NCBI GenBank assembly: GCA_026545765.1
Contig: JAIFAC010000202.1
Location: 1 to 64,000, forward strand
Source of the DNA: Plantago major
Taxonomy: Eukaryota; Streptophyta; Magnoliopsida; Lamiales; Plantaginaceae
Direction of reading: 5' to 3'
DNA length: 64,000 nucleotides
A model generated the notes under the pieces. It worked only from the letters and a program-made list of their open reading frames with translations. It made no database searches and was not told the origin of the DNA. Of this stretch, positions 50,987 to 62,231 are shown one piece after another. The position numbers and the translations under genes are program-made. Within the stretch, counting starts at the first letter, position 1. The number at the start of each line of letters is the position of its first letter.

Positions 50987-52002
50987 CTCCTTGGTCACAA
51001 TTTCGTTTCTTTAAGTATTAATTTTGAATCAAAATTCGATTCTACGTTCCTTTAATGGAAAATCTCCCTCCTACTTTTTTTTTCTTGTTGAAGAATTAAA
51101 ATTTTATTATCACAAACCAGGGCATAAGTAATGTGCCTGAGGCCAGTCAAAATCAGCAATACACTGTACAATTAGACCAAACTGAATAGACCAACACACA
51201 AACCGCACGACCACAAAACAGCAGTACACCGCTCCACCCCCAAAGCAACAAGCACGGAAAGAGTACGGCCCGTCAAAACCAGCCACGAGTCTAGACGAGT
51301 GCAAATTGACCACCCTCGACGTTTAGTATGTCAAACATCATAATGTTAAGCCAAGAGTAAAAGGGTGTGAAACCAATCCCACCAATGGAGGAATATTAAC
51401 GTCACAAGAAAGAGCTCCCCAACGTTAATGATTTTCCATTGAGGCATCCAAAGGGACTAAGCACGCGACAAGCAACAACGAGCAAGCAATTCCATCCCAT
51501 TGCCAAGGAGAACAGAAGATGCACCACCCACAAGCAGCTAAAACCACAAACCAAAAAAGGATCAATATAACTAATTACATCACCCATCTGCTCCCAAACC
51601 AACCTGCAGCAAATTGATGCGGCTGAAAGTAATTGATTGCAGTTCATTCACCAAATTATCTCTGCAAACTGAAACACATTAGAAATTTCGCCAAACATAG
51701 CAGTTCGAGGAGCTGCCAACTTCGAATCAATTAATCCCCTGCAATTTCGGAAACCCATGTTCAATACTTCTTTCGGGAATCTCTCCCACTCTTTGAACTC
51801 ATAGTTTATTTACCATTTCAAACCCCATGTTCAATCTTGCTTTTAATCTCTCCTCTTTATTTAATATATCTCATACTTTATTGATATTCTCTTATTTTAT
51901 TGATCTATTTCTTACTTTATTATCATCTCTCCTAACTTTATTCAATTTTTTCTTAAAATTTGTGTCCGGCCCTGCGGGTAATTGAAACCAGGACGGAGGG
52001 AG
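50987..52002. mobile_element. Stowaway MITE split by a retroposon insertion
   Basis: The left part (50987-51077) starts TA-CTCCTTGGTCACAATTTCG and reaches CTTTAATGGAAAATCTCCCT. The right part (about 51797-52002) has CTTTATT-rich sequence and ends GGACGGAGGGAG-TA. Together they match the layout of the complete copies at 8.85 and 38.3 kb. About 700 bp of unrelated DNA separates them. Confidence 0.75.
51078..51778 (-). mobile_element. Truncated retroposon (LINE 3' end-like) inside the MITE
   Basis: On the minus strand the insert ends TTGTGATAATAAAATTTTAA then a short poly-A, like a plant LINE 3' end. AATCTCCCTCCTACTTT before it and AATCTCTCCCACTCTTTG after it look like a diverged target duplication of about 17 bp. 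Open frames on the minus strand (51402-51647, 51110-51313) have no firm motif, so only the ends support the call. Confidence 0.5.
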
Positions 52003-52004
52003 TA

Positions 52005-52411
52005 TATTATAAGAGTGAATTACTTATACACCCCTTATGTTTTACAGTTAACAAATATACCCAAAAACAATTTAAAATTAATCTTCCTTTCATCAAACGT
52101 TCATGAGATGCGTCTATTTCATTTAAAATAAATAAACTTTGATTTAGAAACAAAATGACCGTAGTTTCGGACAGAGCTTCCACGGCTCCAAACGTTCATG
52201 CATGGAAGGTCTAATTCAAGCTCCCATGGACGAACTCCATGTAAAGCTATGTAGAGTTTCCATGAAAACTCGAGTTCGAACTTCCAACGAAGCTCAACAA
52301 AGCTAAGAAGTACTAGATATGGAGTCTTTCCATGTTGTTTGGATAGAGGGTGATGGTAACAATGCTCGAGTTCAATAGGAACTAGGACTCGATTGAGTTT
52401 GCAATTCAAAT
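52005..52411. other. Unassigned DNA upstream of the copia fragment
   Basis: It contains words such as CTCCCATGGACGAACTCCATG, reminiscent of the GGAGCTG palindromes elsewhere. No LTR can be recognised, which suggests that the copia copy is truncated on this side. Confidence 0.35.
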
Positions 52412-52897
52412 CAATTTGCGATCAATTATCCGCTCTTGGTTGCCGCCTAGATACGGATGACAAGTCTCACTGGTTCCTTCGTGGGCTCGGACCAGCCTTT
52501 GTGCATTTCTCCAGTCTTCAGATGTCTTCCTCTCCTCTTCCCACCGTGGAAGACTTGATCTAAAGAAAATTTGAGATATTTACTGTTACATTGAGCAAGC
52601 CCTACCTCCTGCTGCGTTTTGTGCTTCTCACAACCGCCAAAACTCATCTCGCCCCAATAACTCATATGGCGGATTTAATCAGCAACGTGGTGGCGGTCGT
52701 GGCAATAATTCTCATGGTGGAAGAAGTGTAGGTCACGGTAATAATGGTGGTCGAGGTAATAATGGTTCCCGCCGTCCTCCACGATGTCAAATTTGTCGCG
52801 TTGAAGGTCACTACGCAACCAATTGCCCTATGCGTTATCAATCTGCTCCCTCTGGCGATCATGACTCATTGAAGCCTTCTTGCTTCTTGTTAGACTA
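52412..52897 (+). pseudogene. Copia gag remnant with CCHC zinc knuckle
   Basis: The frame SICDQLSALGCRLDTDDKSH then WFLRGLGPAFVHFSSLQM (52412-52510) is broken by a stop after VEDLI. A Gly/Arg/Asn-rich stretch follows (GGGRGNNSHGGRSVGHGNNG) and the zinc knuckle CQICRVEGHYATNC (about 52787-52828), a C-x2-C-x4-H-x4-C motif that binds RNA. A stop follows at 52897. Confidence 0.85.
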
Positions 52898-52914
52898 ATC
52901 CTACGAAATTCTGA

Positions 52915-53484
52915 TTGGTAAGGATTATGGTAAACGCAAATATGACATCTTCCCCATCCAATCTTGATTCGGTCACTACTTATGGAGGTAAGAATTTTGT
53001 CTATATCGGTAATGGTGCTTCTTTACCAATTTCTCATACTGGTAATCATTCAATCTCTTCTGATCTTCGTTTACTCAATGTCTTGGTTGTGCCTCATTTA
53101 ACGAAAAATCTATTATCCATCAATAGATTAACGAATGATTATCCTGTTCACGTAATCTTTTCTGCTAATTCCTTTGTTATTCAGAACAGGTTGACCGGGA
53201 TGCCTCTGGCAAAAGGAAGGCGTGAAGGTGGCCTCTACTTACTCGATGAAGGACATTCTGCTCTTATTTCTGCTTTGCGTAGTAAAAGTCTTCATGGATC
53301 GTTTGAATTATGGCATAATCGTTTAGGTCATGTTTCCCACAGTATTATTTCCTTGTTACGTAAGAAAGGACATCTCTCAGTTACTTCCTTGCTTCCATCT
53401 CCCACATTATGTTACCCTTGTCAGTTAGCTAAGAGTCATCGTTTACCCTTTTCTGTAAACGAGAAACGTTGTTTAAATATTTAG
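52915..53484 (+). pseudogene. Copia protease remnant and GAG-pre-integrase domain
   Basis: The open frame has YIGNGASLPISHTGNHSI, typical of the region just after the copia protease active site, but the Asp-Thr/Ser-Gly active site itself is missing. It goes on through VPHLTKNLLSINRLTNDYP to the integrase zinc finger: LWHNRLGHVSHSIISLLRK and CYPCQLAKSHRLPF (HHCC). It stops at 53484, and the next block is in another frame. Confidence 0.85.
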
Positions 53485-54206
53485 ATATGATACATTGTGA
53501 TCTCTGGGGTCCTTCCCCAATTCTTTCTAATGAAGGTTTTCGTTATTATGCTATCTTCATTAATGATTTTTCTCGTTTTACTTGGATTTATCCCATGCGT
53601 CTCAAATCGGAATTTTTTGACATCTTTATTAAGTTCCATACATTTGTTGAGTGTCAATTTTCATGCTCTATCAAATGTTTTCAAAGTGATGGTGGTGGTG
53701 AATTTTCTAGTAACCAACTTAAGGCGTATCTTAGTCAACATGGCATTTTTCATCGTTTTTCTTGGCCTTATACCCCGGCTCAAAATGGTAGGGCTGAACG
53801 TAAGCATCGTCATGCCACGGAGATGGGCTTGTCTATGCTCTTTCATTCTCAGTTAAAATTGGGTTTTTGGTGTGATGCCTTCTCTACAGCTGTTTATGTT
53901 ATTAATCGACTTCCTTCACCAGTTCTTAATAACATCTCCCCTTTTGAGGCTGTTTTCGGTAACTGTCCTAATTATGCAAACTTTCAGCCGTTTGGATGTC
54001 GGGTATATCCATGCTTACGAGATTACGCACCCCATAAACTTTACCCTCGAAGCCATCCTTGCATATTTTTAGGATATAGTGTGCACCATAAGGGGTTTCG
54101 TTGTTTGGACCCATCCACCTCTCATATTTACATAACCCGTCATGCTCAATTTGATGAGTTTTGCTTCCCATATGCCACTAATCCTGTTTTCACACCACAA
54201 AACTAA
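53469..54206 (+). pseudogene. Copia integrase catalytic core
   Basis: A 245-codon open frame with the DDE triad in place: MIHCDLWGP (first Asp), FQSDGGGEFSS (second Asp) and AQNGRAERKHRH (Glu). FGCRVYPCLRDYAPHKL and PCIFLGYSVHHKGFRCLD, the conserved block after the core, follow. The core is well preserved even though the protein is cut off from its neighbours by frameshifts. Confidence 0.88.
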
Positions 54207-55152
54207 TTGGACTTTACAAGTTTCCTTGAACCACCAAATGTAACAGAGCCCAATTCTTTCACCCCTTCTCCAGCCCATACTCACTCCGGCCCATGTCAAA
54301 TCTGTCATTCCTCTGAACCAGCTCAATTACCAACGCTTCCACCAACTTCTTCCAATCTGCCGCTTCCTGCTACTCCAGCACGTAATTCTCCTCCACTCAC
54401 TACTCCTCCAGTACGCCGTTCACCTCCGCCCACTGCTACTCCTTCGTCACCACCAATTCCATCTCCTATGCTCCTTCCCGACCCTGTTGCGCCTCCAATT
54501 TCTCCTCCCATGGATGTAGTTCAGCCAGACGCCACTCCACCTCCTCTCCCTTCCCGATCCCGTGGTCAACCACACCGCCTGCAAACACTTCAGCCTACTC
54601 ATTCTACGCGGACACGAGCTAAGGTTGGTATTTTTCGAATCAAGCATCCAGGTTTACTTGTCGATATTTCATCACCTTCTGAACCAAAGGGGTTCAAATC
54701 TGCCTCTAAGCACCCGGAATGGGTTCGTGCCATGGATGCTGAAATTCGAGCTTTACATGAAAATAAGACATGGGATTTAGTCCCTCGTACCTCTGATATG
54801 AACATTGTTGGTGCTAAATGGGTTTACCGGACCAAATTCTTAGTCGATGGATCCGTTGAACGATTAAAGGCACGATTGGTGGCTCAAGGTTTTACTCAGG
54901 TTCCTGGTCTTGATTTCACCACCACTTTCAGTCCAATTGTCAAAGCTACAACAGTTTGCGTTGTTCTCTCTCTATTGTTGTCCTCAATCAATGGCCTCTT
55001 CATCAGCTTGATGTGAAAAACGCCTTTCTTAATGGTCTTCTCAATGAAACAATATTTATGGAACAACCGCCTGGGTATATTAATCCGCAGTTTCCAGATC
55101 ATGTTTGTCGTCTGTGCAAGGTGTTGTTTGGTTTAAAGCAAGCACCGCGGGC
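54207..55152 (+). pseudogene. Copia reverse transcriptase, N-terminal part
   Basis: A Pro/Ser-rich linker (54207-54600) leads to HPEWVRAMDAEIRALHENKT, TWDLVPRTSDMNIVGAKWVY and RLKARLVAQGFTQVPGLDF, the start of copia RT. A frameshift near 54990 moves to QLDVKNAFLNGLLNETIFM (with the first catalytic Asp) and VLFGLKQAPRA (to 55152). The plus-strand RT stops here. Confidence 0.88.
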
Positions 55153-55449
55153 TTGCATAGCACGAAGTAACAAATCACGAGCATACTTGGCAGTTGAGAA
55201 ACAGCCCCTGATCAGTATAACATACCTCAAGACCAAGAAAATAGTGCAGCTTTCTGAGATCTTTAATGGCAAATTGAGAGTTCAAAACAGAAATGAATCG
55301 AGTGATAAGGGCTGAATTATTGCCCGTTAAGATAATATCGTCCACATAAACTAGCAAGTAAAGAAGAACTCGCTCACGAGAGAAAATGAACAAAGATGTA
55401 TCCGCCCGACTACAAGAAAACCCAAGCTGCAATAAAAATGTACTCGATC
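55153..55449 (-). pseudogene. Inverted C-terminal part of the copia reverse transcriptase
   Basis: On the minus strand the sequence reads STFLLQLGFSCSRADTSLFI, LLYLLVYVDDIILTGNN (the YVDD catalytic motif), LNSQFAIKDLRKLHYFLGLE and, after a frameshift, KYARDLLLRAMQ. This is exactly what should follow KQAPRA on the plus strand, lacking only about five residues. A segment of about 297 bp has therefore been turned around. Confidence 0.88.
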
Positions 55450-55451
55450 AA

Positions 55452-56138
55452 TGGGTCCGAGCCTCTCTAGGAAAGGAGGCATAGTACTAGAAACGATCTT
55501 GGGTCCGACCAGGGCCTCGAATCTGAGCGATCACCGGATCAACATGACAATCTCACGACCAAGTAGGCAGCACCGAGAGTAGGGGTCCGAACCATAAGGT
55601 CCGAATCGGAAGAGTTAGGCGAGCTTAGAGGACTTCCTCATCGACAACCCAATCTGGTCGGACGGGCGTCCGGACCAACCTCTGGACCTCGGACCTCGGC
55701 TATGTCACACCCTCCAAAACTCTCCTAATGACTAAACTACCTAAAGCCCAAAAGGGCATGGGCTAGGTATCATTGTTGGGCCATGGGCCTAGATATGCCT
55801 TGGTGGCTCAACGAGCCCACTTGGCGCGATCTTGGAGAAGCCTCCACTTTGAGAAACCCTATATATAGGGGCACATATCCCCATGCAAAGGTGGCGATAT
55901 TCTGAACTTAATCTCGAGCGATTATCTGAGTAGATCTCGGTCTCTCGGTGAAGTCTTATCTGGGTTTGACACTTGGCAAGCCGGTCCTAACCCCTCAAGC
56001 CTCTTGCGCAGGTTCTCACCAAGTGCACAGTGGAAGATTCTTACCCATTGGTTCTTACGTAGTGAGGAAGATATCGTCTGGAGCATAACCTGGGCAATTG
56101 AAATATTACTAAGTGTTTGGGGATCCTTACCCTCAACA
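55452..56138 (+). repeat. 5' LTR of a Tat-like Ty3/gypsy element
   Basis: GC-rich sequence ending CCTCAACA at 56138, with a strong TATA box CCCTATATATAGGGG (about 55858-55872). It is followed by TTTTGGCGCCGTCTGTGGGA, the primer-binding site typical of plant gypsy elements. The start is set at a TG just after the copia sequence and is uncertain. No second LTR lies in the window. Confidence 0.7.
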
Positions 56139-56160
56139 TTTTGGCGCCGTCTGTGGGAAA
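56139..56160 (+). promoter_or_regulatory. Primer-binding site
   Basis: TGGCGCCGTCTGTGGGAA starts a few bases after the LTR end. It is the site where a host tRNA 3' end would prime minus-strand synthesis. The TGGCGCC core is common to plant gypsy elements. Confidence 0.75.
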
Positions 56161-56190
56161 TCGATACAAAAAGTTCCGTTCTCTTCGGTA

Positions 56191-57804
56191 ATGGCTAGGA
56201 CAAGAAAGTCAGCAAGAACCAACGCCACTGCAATTGGAACACCTGCTCCAAGGCAAAGAGGTAGACCTCCTAGGAGGGGAAGGTGGCGAAACCCCACCGA
56301 GAGATCTGAGGACTATCGGCGGCAGCCGTCTTGCTAGTCTCTCCTCGGATGAGGAAAGAGCGGCTGATCCACAATAAGAACCCATGAGCTCGGGATTGAA
56401 GGACAAGTTCCTCACTTGAAACACACGGTCCTCCCAGGGAAGAAACTTTACTCTTCCAATAGGCGGATCATTCATCCCGGTGAGTTCGGGATGAATGATA
56501 ATCGATTGGTCTCTTACTCACCACTATCTGAGGATGCTTTGGATCAAACAACCTCCGACCTCCTCGGCCCCTCCTCCTCAGCAAATCGAAAAGTGAACCC
56601 TGATCGAGAAATGAGCATCTTCCTATTGACAAAGGTTAGGGAACAAGTTCAACAAGAAGATCTGAGAACCTTCTCAGCGGAAGATGCCGCTTCTAATGAA
56701 CAACGAGAGAAGTCGGTAAGACCTCGGGCGGATGATGTTGGGACTAGTCGGCGTGGAGCCTGACAACGCACGAAGATCATGTGGCGGAAAGTATCTCAAT
56801 GGTACTCTCAATGACCTTCCTCCGGATGTGGCTATCAACCCTAGAGCCGTGAAAAGTTGGCTGGCGGTTACCTCCAACAAAAGGCTTTAGAGACACAAAT
56901 TGCAACTCTAAGCAAGATGGTGAAGGCACATGAGAAGGTGACTCTTAGAGCTCCCAATCCGCTATGTGATGAGATCAGAAAAGAAAGGAAATGCCCTGAT
57001 TCCACCATTCCAAACCTTGAACACTATTATGGAGATACTTGCCCCGTCAGGCACCTTACTAGATACGAGAGTAAGATGGAGATCAATGGCTTGAATGACA
57101 ACATGAAGGCTCTCAACTTTTCCACTACTCTCTTCGGGGAAGCAATGGATTGGTGGACCTCACTGCCCAATGGCTCCATCAAGTCCTATTCTGATATCGC
57201 TTCCCTCTTCTTGAAAAGATTTGAGAAAGCAAAGAAGAGGAAGAGGTCAGTTGAGAACCTGGCCAGAATAATCCAGAAGGAGAATGAGGATCTTAGAACC
57301 TTTCTTGACCGCTTCAATACTGAAGTACGCCAATTAGAGCCTCATAGCATCAAGGAGCGGGTCCGACACCTATATGCCAACACTTACAATGAAGACCTCA
57401 GGAAAAAACTTTCCAACGAAGAAATGACAACTGAAAAGTACTTGGAAGATATTTGTGAAGGAGTCCTGTATGGAGAAGAGTATCGAAGAAATGTTCCAAT
57501 AAGAGCAGGAGCTAGAAAAGGGAAAGAGCAAGTACGACAGGAGCCTCCTCCTCGTCAGGGAATGTTTGAACAAAAAAGGGAACTTAGAGATAAGAGAGAG
57601 TTCCACAGAGAAAGAACTCCACCAAGGAGATACCCCGAGTATACTCGCCTCAACAGACCGAGATCCGACATCTTGGCTTCAATCGTTGAGAAAAACTTGG
57701 ACATACAATGGCCAAAACCTACAAGGAGTAACAAAAAGAACAAAGCTTCAAAGGACTCTGTGGGTTCCATAAACAAAAGGTCATTCGGAGGTGTGTCCGA
57801 TTGA
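56191..57804 (+). pseudogene. Tat-like gypsy gag
   Basis: It starts MARTRKSARTNATAIGTPAP at 56191, breaks at a stop (56336), resumes at about 56479-56763 in another frame, and then has a long open frame 56857-57804. The last contains LNFSTTLFGEAMDWWTSLPN, SIKSYSDIASLFLKRF and LRTFLDRFNTEVRQL, the retrotransposon gag capsid core, followed by a basic Arg-rich tail. No zinc knuckle is visible. At least two breaks mean no full-length protein can be made. Confidence 0.85.
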
Positions 57805-58583
57805 AAAGCGGAAATAGAAGGGATGATAACAAGGAAGCGGAAGGAACCAATGTATGAAGAAGAACCTTCCGGACACGGAAGAATGAACAAAGAAGGGAAG
57901 GCGTGGTTGGAACCTCGGCGGGCTCCTTACCGCCTCCTCGGCGAGATCCCACCTCGGCATACCCGAAGATACCGAGGTACCACGATAATATGGAGATGGA
58001 AAACCTCCCTATGGCGGAGTTATCAACGCCATTCTTGGGACCGGTAGTGGAAACGATCGAAATCTGAGGAAAGGACATGCATGACACTTGAGGAACAATG
58101 ATAGAGCATATGCTCCTTGACCTGAAGGGCAAGCGCCATCACCTTTGGCGATGGCGAAATTCCCCACCAGCGTCGGTGGAGGAGATCTCGAGGACCCGAC
58201 GTTCCTTTGGTTGTTTCTCTAGTCATTGCCACTTACAAAATTGACAAGGTACTTGTCGACCGGAAGTTCTTCAATGTCATCTCCAAAGGATTGTGGAGCA
58301 AATGCACTTGGGAATGATTCAATATGGGTGTGTATACTTCTTTGGTGGGTTTTGGAGGATCGTAGTGCGTCCCATTGGGGCGTACCACTACAAATCTCTA
58401 TGGGCACCTTTCAGGCAAGAGTGGTAGGCGATCCTCTTTGTGGTGGTCGATAGCACCTTGACTATAATGTGATCTGGGCCGCCCGGACTTAACCAATTCA
58501 GGCGATCGCCTCTCCCACTGTGAGGTAAAGTTCCCAACCCAAGCAGTGGGAGAAGAAGTGGGCAATGTCGGAGAAGCACAGGA
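57805..58583 (+). pseudogene. Gypsy protease region, degenerate
   Basis: Scattered frames give LVVSLVIATYKIDKVLVD (about 58203-58260), MGTFQARVVGDPLCGG and LGRPGLNQF (about 58470). These normally surround the aspartic protease of Tat-type elements. The expected Asp-Gly active-site block is replaced by shifted sequence, so the enzyme is dead. Confidence 0.65.
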
Positions 58584-59491
58584 ATGCTACATCATGTCGA
58601 CCGGAGGAGCCACGATGCCGTTCTTTCGGTCACTAAGAGACCCAGGAGTCCTCCTCCTGTGGCTCTTACCCCACTAAAGGAAGAAATTGGTGTTGGATCG
58701 CTCAGGGAAAAGTTCCCCAAGACTGCCAGGATAGAACCTCATGAAGCCCTGAAAGAGGTTCAGGTGATCGAGGGGAACTTGGAAAAGACAACTCGGATTG
58801 GAACGGAGATGAGCACGGGAGTAGAGATGAAGCTCATCACATGCCTTCAAGACAATCACGATATCTTTGCCTGGAGCACCGATGATCTTAAGGGGATAGA
58901 CCCGAGGATCGCAGTTCACCGTCTAAACATGGATCCAACGGTAAAACATATCCGACAGAAGAGGAAAGACTTTGGGCCCGTTGAAGATGCTATTATAGCA
59001 GAAGAGGTGGACAAGTTAATGAAAGCAGGATACATTGAAGAAGTCAGATACTCTGACTGGGTTTGTAATATAGTCCTCGTCGAGAAGGCCCCAGGAAAGT
59101 GGAGAATGTGCAATGACTTCACTAGACTCAACAAGTTTTTCCCAAAGGATCCAGCAATACAACCCAGTTGACAATAAAGTCACAAGGATCTATGACCTTG
59201 AGCTCCTCGAAGACAAACGAAGCAAAGTACTGGCTAACATCCTCCGATACCAAGCTATGACCGCTCGAGCCTACAACAAGCGGGTCTTCCCAAAGGATAT
59301 ACAAGTCGGAGATTTGGTCCTCAGGAGAGCTGATATTTTAAGCAACATTGGGAAACTTAAGCCCAAATGGGAAGGACCATTACAAAATTCTTTGGAGCAG
59401 AATCAATGGAAGCTTTGAGCTAGAAGACGACCAAGGCCGAGCCCTAAAGAGAACATGGAATGCTAAGAATTTGCAGAAGTTCTATGCTTAG
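58584..59491 (+). pseudogene. Deleted gypsy pol: RT start fused to integrase end
   Basis: The first part has RIAVHRLNMDPTVKHIRQKR, EEVDKLMKAGYIEEVRYSDW, NIVLVEKAPGKWRMCNDFTR and LNKFFPKD, the first RT blocks. At about 59150 it jumps, with a frame change, to ELLEDKRSKVLANILRYQAM, VFPKDIQVGDLVLRRADIL and GKLKPKWEGP. These continue in another frame with RALKRTWNAKNLQKFYA and a stop at 59491, the C-terminal end of a gypsy integrase. The RT active site, RNase H and the integrase core are all missing. Confidence 0.85.
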
Positions 59492-62231
59492 GATAACACT
59501 TTGAGATTAGACTACGATAGTTATCAAAGTTTTTTGTCATTATCCTTAAACAGGCCTCGAAGCCCCCAAGTTGTAGTTTGATTTCTGTCAAGTCAATACA
59601 ACTTTGCTTTAATAACACATCTTCATTCCGCTCGAGTCAAGTCCTTCGGACTCCCATGACCGACCGAATCACAAGCAAAGTCACCTAGTTGTTCGTTTCA
59701 GGTCTAACTTGCACACCGATCCGAGCAGGCTTAACACAATGAAACAGGAAGACAACGATAACAAAAACAAGCACATTTTATTTAAAGAAAGGACCGAGTT
59801 ACAAAGAGAGAAGAGCCACGGCCGAAGCTTACAAAGACAACAAGCGCCTATTCTAGTTAACTCTCCTACTTTTCCAGCGACATCTTTGGAAGAATGATCT
59901 TGTACCTCCGGCGCTTATAGGAGCGAGCCGATTAATGTCGATTCTACACCTTCGCACATTCCGGATAAAGTTCAACTTTCCACAAAATAAGTTCGACTCC
60001 GGATATCATGGAGTTCCCTTGACAACCTAGCATCTGGGAGCGAGCGACCGAGATGTCGGGGCGTTCGAGACACCCCGATAGAATGCTTCACGACCTCCGA
60101 ACGGAAGAAACGGTTCCGAAGCAAGCAAGCAAGTATCACCACGACAATCCGGATCGTCTCCTACCAGATACTACAGTGAATCCTTCTCGAATTACTCAAG
60201 TATTTGGAAGGGAACGACCCGGATAATCAGAACGATCCAAATCACTCCGGAAGCATCCGCTGAGCCGACTCTCAACAAGATCGGCAATGTCAGGAACTCT
60301 GTTTCAGAATTGCAAGTTACCCCCGGGCCTTCAATTCTGGAACAAAGTTTCCGATACAACCGAGCTGCTCGGACACGGACCAACGGACATTATTCATATG
60401 GCTAGTTCACGATGGCTTGTAGCTCCGATCCCCAACAAGATCGGCATTATCAGGAACTCCCTTCCAGAATTGCAAGTAGCCCCCCGGGCCTTCAATTCTG
60501 GAATGAAGTTACCAATGAAACCGAACTGCTCGGTCACGGAACCACAAATCAACTTGAGGTCACCCCGACCCTACATCTATCCGGAAGACGAACAACTCCA
60601 TGGGACAGCTTTGCTAGAAGGCCTTCCAACATCCCGGACGAATTTTACACCGAACTTCGGAATACTGGAAGGGCTTCTACCAAACCAATCCCATCGAATT
60701 ATCGTCCCCCGGATGTAGACTCAACGTGAAACGACTCGGATATGCTAGAAACTCATAAATTAATGATTGGGCAATCCCCCGTGCCATCAAACTAGTCTAC
60801 CCCCTCCGGGGCTCAAGCTGTTGCTACCCACCTGACCGGAGAAAGCGGTTAATCTGAGGATCCGAGCGACTTGACTTCATCGCCCTCGGCGTAGTGCGGC
60901 CGGGAGATTTCGAAACAACAGGAAACCTCTAGAGGCAAGATCACGCATAGGGACAGTGGTGTAAACCCACTCGTCAGACGTCCGGACCCAAGATCCGGAC
61001 CTCTTATTACTATAAAAGGGATGGAATGATCTAGCGAAAAGCCGTACAATCCAGGGGTATATATAGAAGCAAGGAACCAATCAACGGCTACTACGTGTCC
61101 CGTAAATGCCGGACATGGGCTTGGGCTTGGGCCTAGCACATGGGCCTGACAATTGGGCTGCTATTAGGCCAACACAGACACCCATTTGGATGTGATAGTC
61201 CGAGGCTGAAATGATGACCCCCGAGCCAACCTTGATTTGTAGCGAGGTACTCAACTTTTATATTGGGTTTACTCTTTTATCAACTTCTCACAAGTCAACA
61301 CGGTTGAACGGTACACCAAGTCTCTCTGGATCGGATATATGGGAAACAACCTAGTCCTACTTATTAGAATGGATAAACCAACCCTATCTATACAATAGGA
61401 ACTACGACTCGGACGGGCCTTTGCCTCAGACCCAAAGATTATCCATCAAGGAACTTTGCTTAAAAAGAGTTCATTTTGGAACGAGTTTGGCTTCATGGAC
61501 TCGGACACACTATCCGAACAGACCGAACCAAACCGAGTCAATGGAACTTGTTATCGATCTATTTTACGAAGTCAACGCACAAAGGGAAGACATGCATTCG
61601 GAAGAGCAATAACACAGGCCAAAAAGATATGCATTCGGACAAGGAGCATAAACAACCAATCAAGTTGAAATTCAATGAAATCAATACAAGCAATGACAAT
61701 CAACAAAGAAGTACATTGTTCCGAGGACGAAGGCCACAATTACAAAATGACGAGGCATACCCGTCTTCTTCCCGCTCGAATCACTCGATTTGTGTTAGGA
61801 GGGACCTCGTATCACTCTCAGGGGTGCTGCTCCGCTCCTTAGTGACCTCCTTTCCCTCCGAGCTGCATCTCCTTGAGAACCGGACATCTCTCCATCAAGT
61901 TCAAGTCCATTTGAAACCTTGGGCCGGGCAGAACAGCGTCGGCCGTCTTCATTATGCTCGGATTGTCCTCCAGGAGCGAACACCTGGACATTAGCAAGAG
62001 GCACGAGCGATGGAAGATCACGGACCACCGTGTTTAAACCTTTTGTCCTCCGTTTCTTGATGTGAGCTCCACAAACTCGCATTGAAGCAAGTCGTCAAGA
62101 CACCCTCTGGGCGAAGTCGAGCCATACGCCTCTTTAAAGGTGAAATACCCTCGACTTCAAGTCACGATCCTCGGAAGCCAACCCTTTTTCAGGCGGCCCC
62201 TGTGACATCGAACCCATCTTGCTGAGCTTCA
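59492..62231. other. Non-coding middle of the Tat-like element, with a duplicated 119-bp segment
   Basis: About 2.7 kb between pol and the antisense gene. A segment with AACAAGATCGGCA, AGAATTGCAAGT and CGGGCCTTCAATTCTGGAA occurs at 60264-60382 and 60425-60543 (161-bp period). Open frames crossing these repeats in several frames are by-products of the GC-rich sequence. On the minus strand TTCTATATATACCCC near 61055 looks like a TATA box, but nothing coding follows it. Long non-coding stretches with short repeats are usual in Tat/Ogre elements. Confidence 0.5.

Larger units (their letters stand above)
52412..55449 (+). mobile_element. Ty1/copia retrotransposon fragment, 5' truncated and rearranged
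   Basis: Gag, protease remnant, integrase and reverse-transcriptase segments follow the copia order PR-INT-RT. There is no LTR on either side. The 3' part of the RT lies on the opposite strand (55153-55449), and a Tat-like LTR starts directly after it. Frameshifts separate most domains. Confidence 0.9.

Noticed and set aside
54207-54600. Pro-rich segment as a separate host cell-wall protein
   Set aside because: It is continuous with copia RT sequence downstream and occupies the usual Pro/Ser-rich linker between integrase and RT.
60287-60729. Two overlapping 100-140-codon open frames
   Set aside because: They run through a duplicated 119-bp segment in GC-rich retrotransposon DNA, in two frames at once, with no motif.
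60849-61139. 96-codon minus-strand open frame, with a TATA-like word near 61055
   Set aside because: No recognisable domain; it lies in the non-coding middle of the Tat-like element and overlaps the promoter-like word itself.
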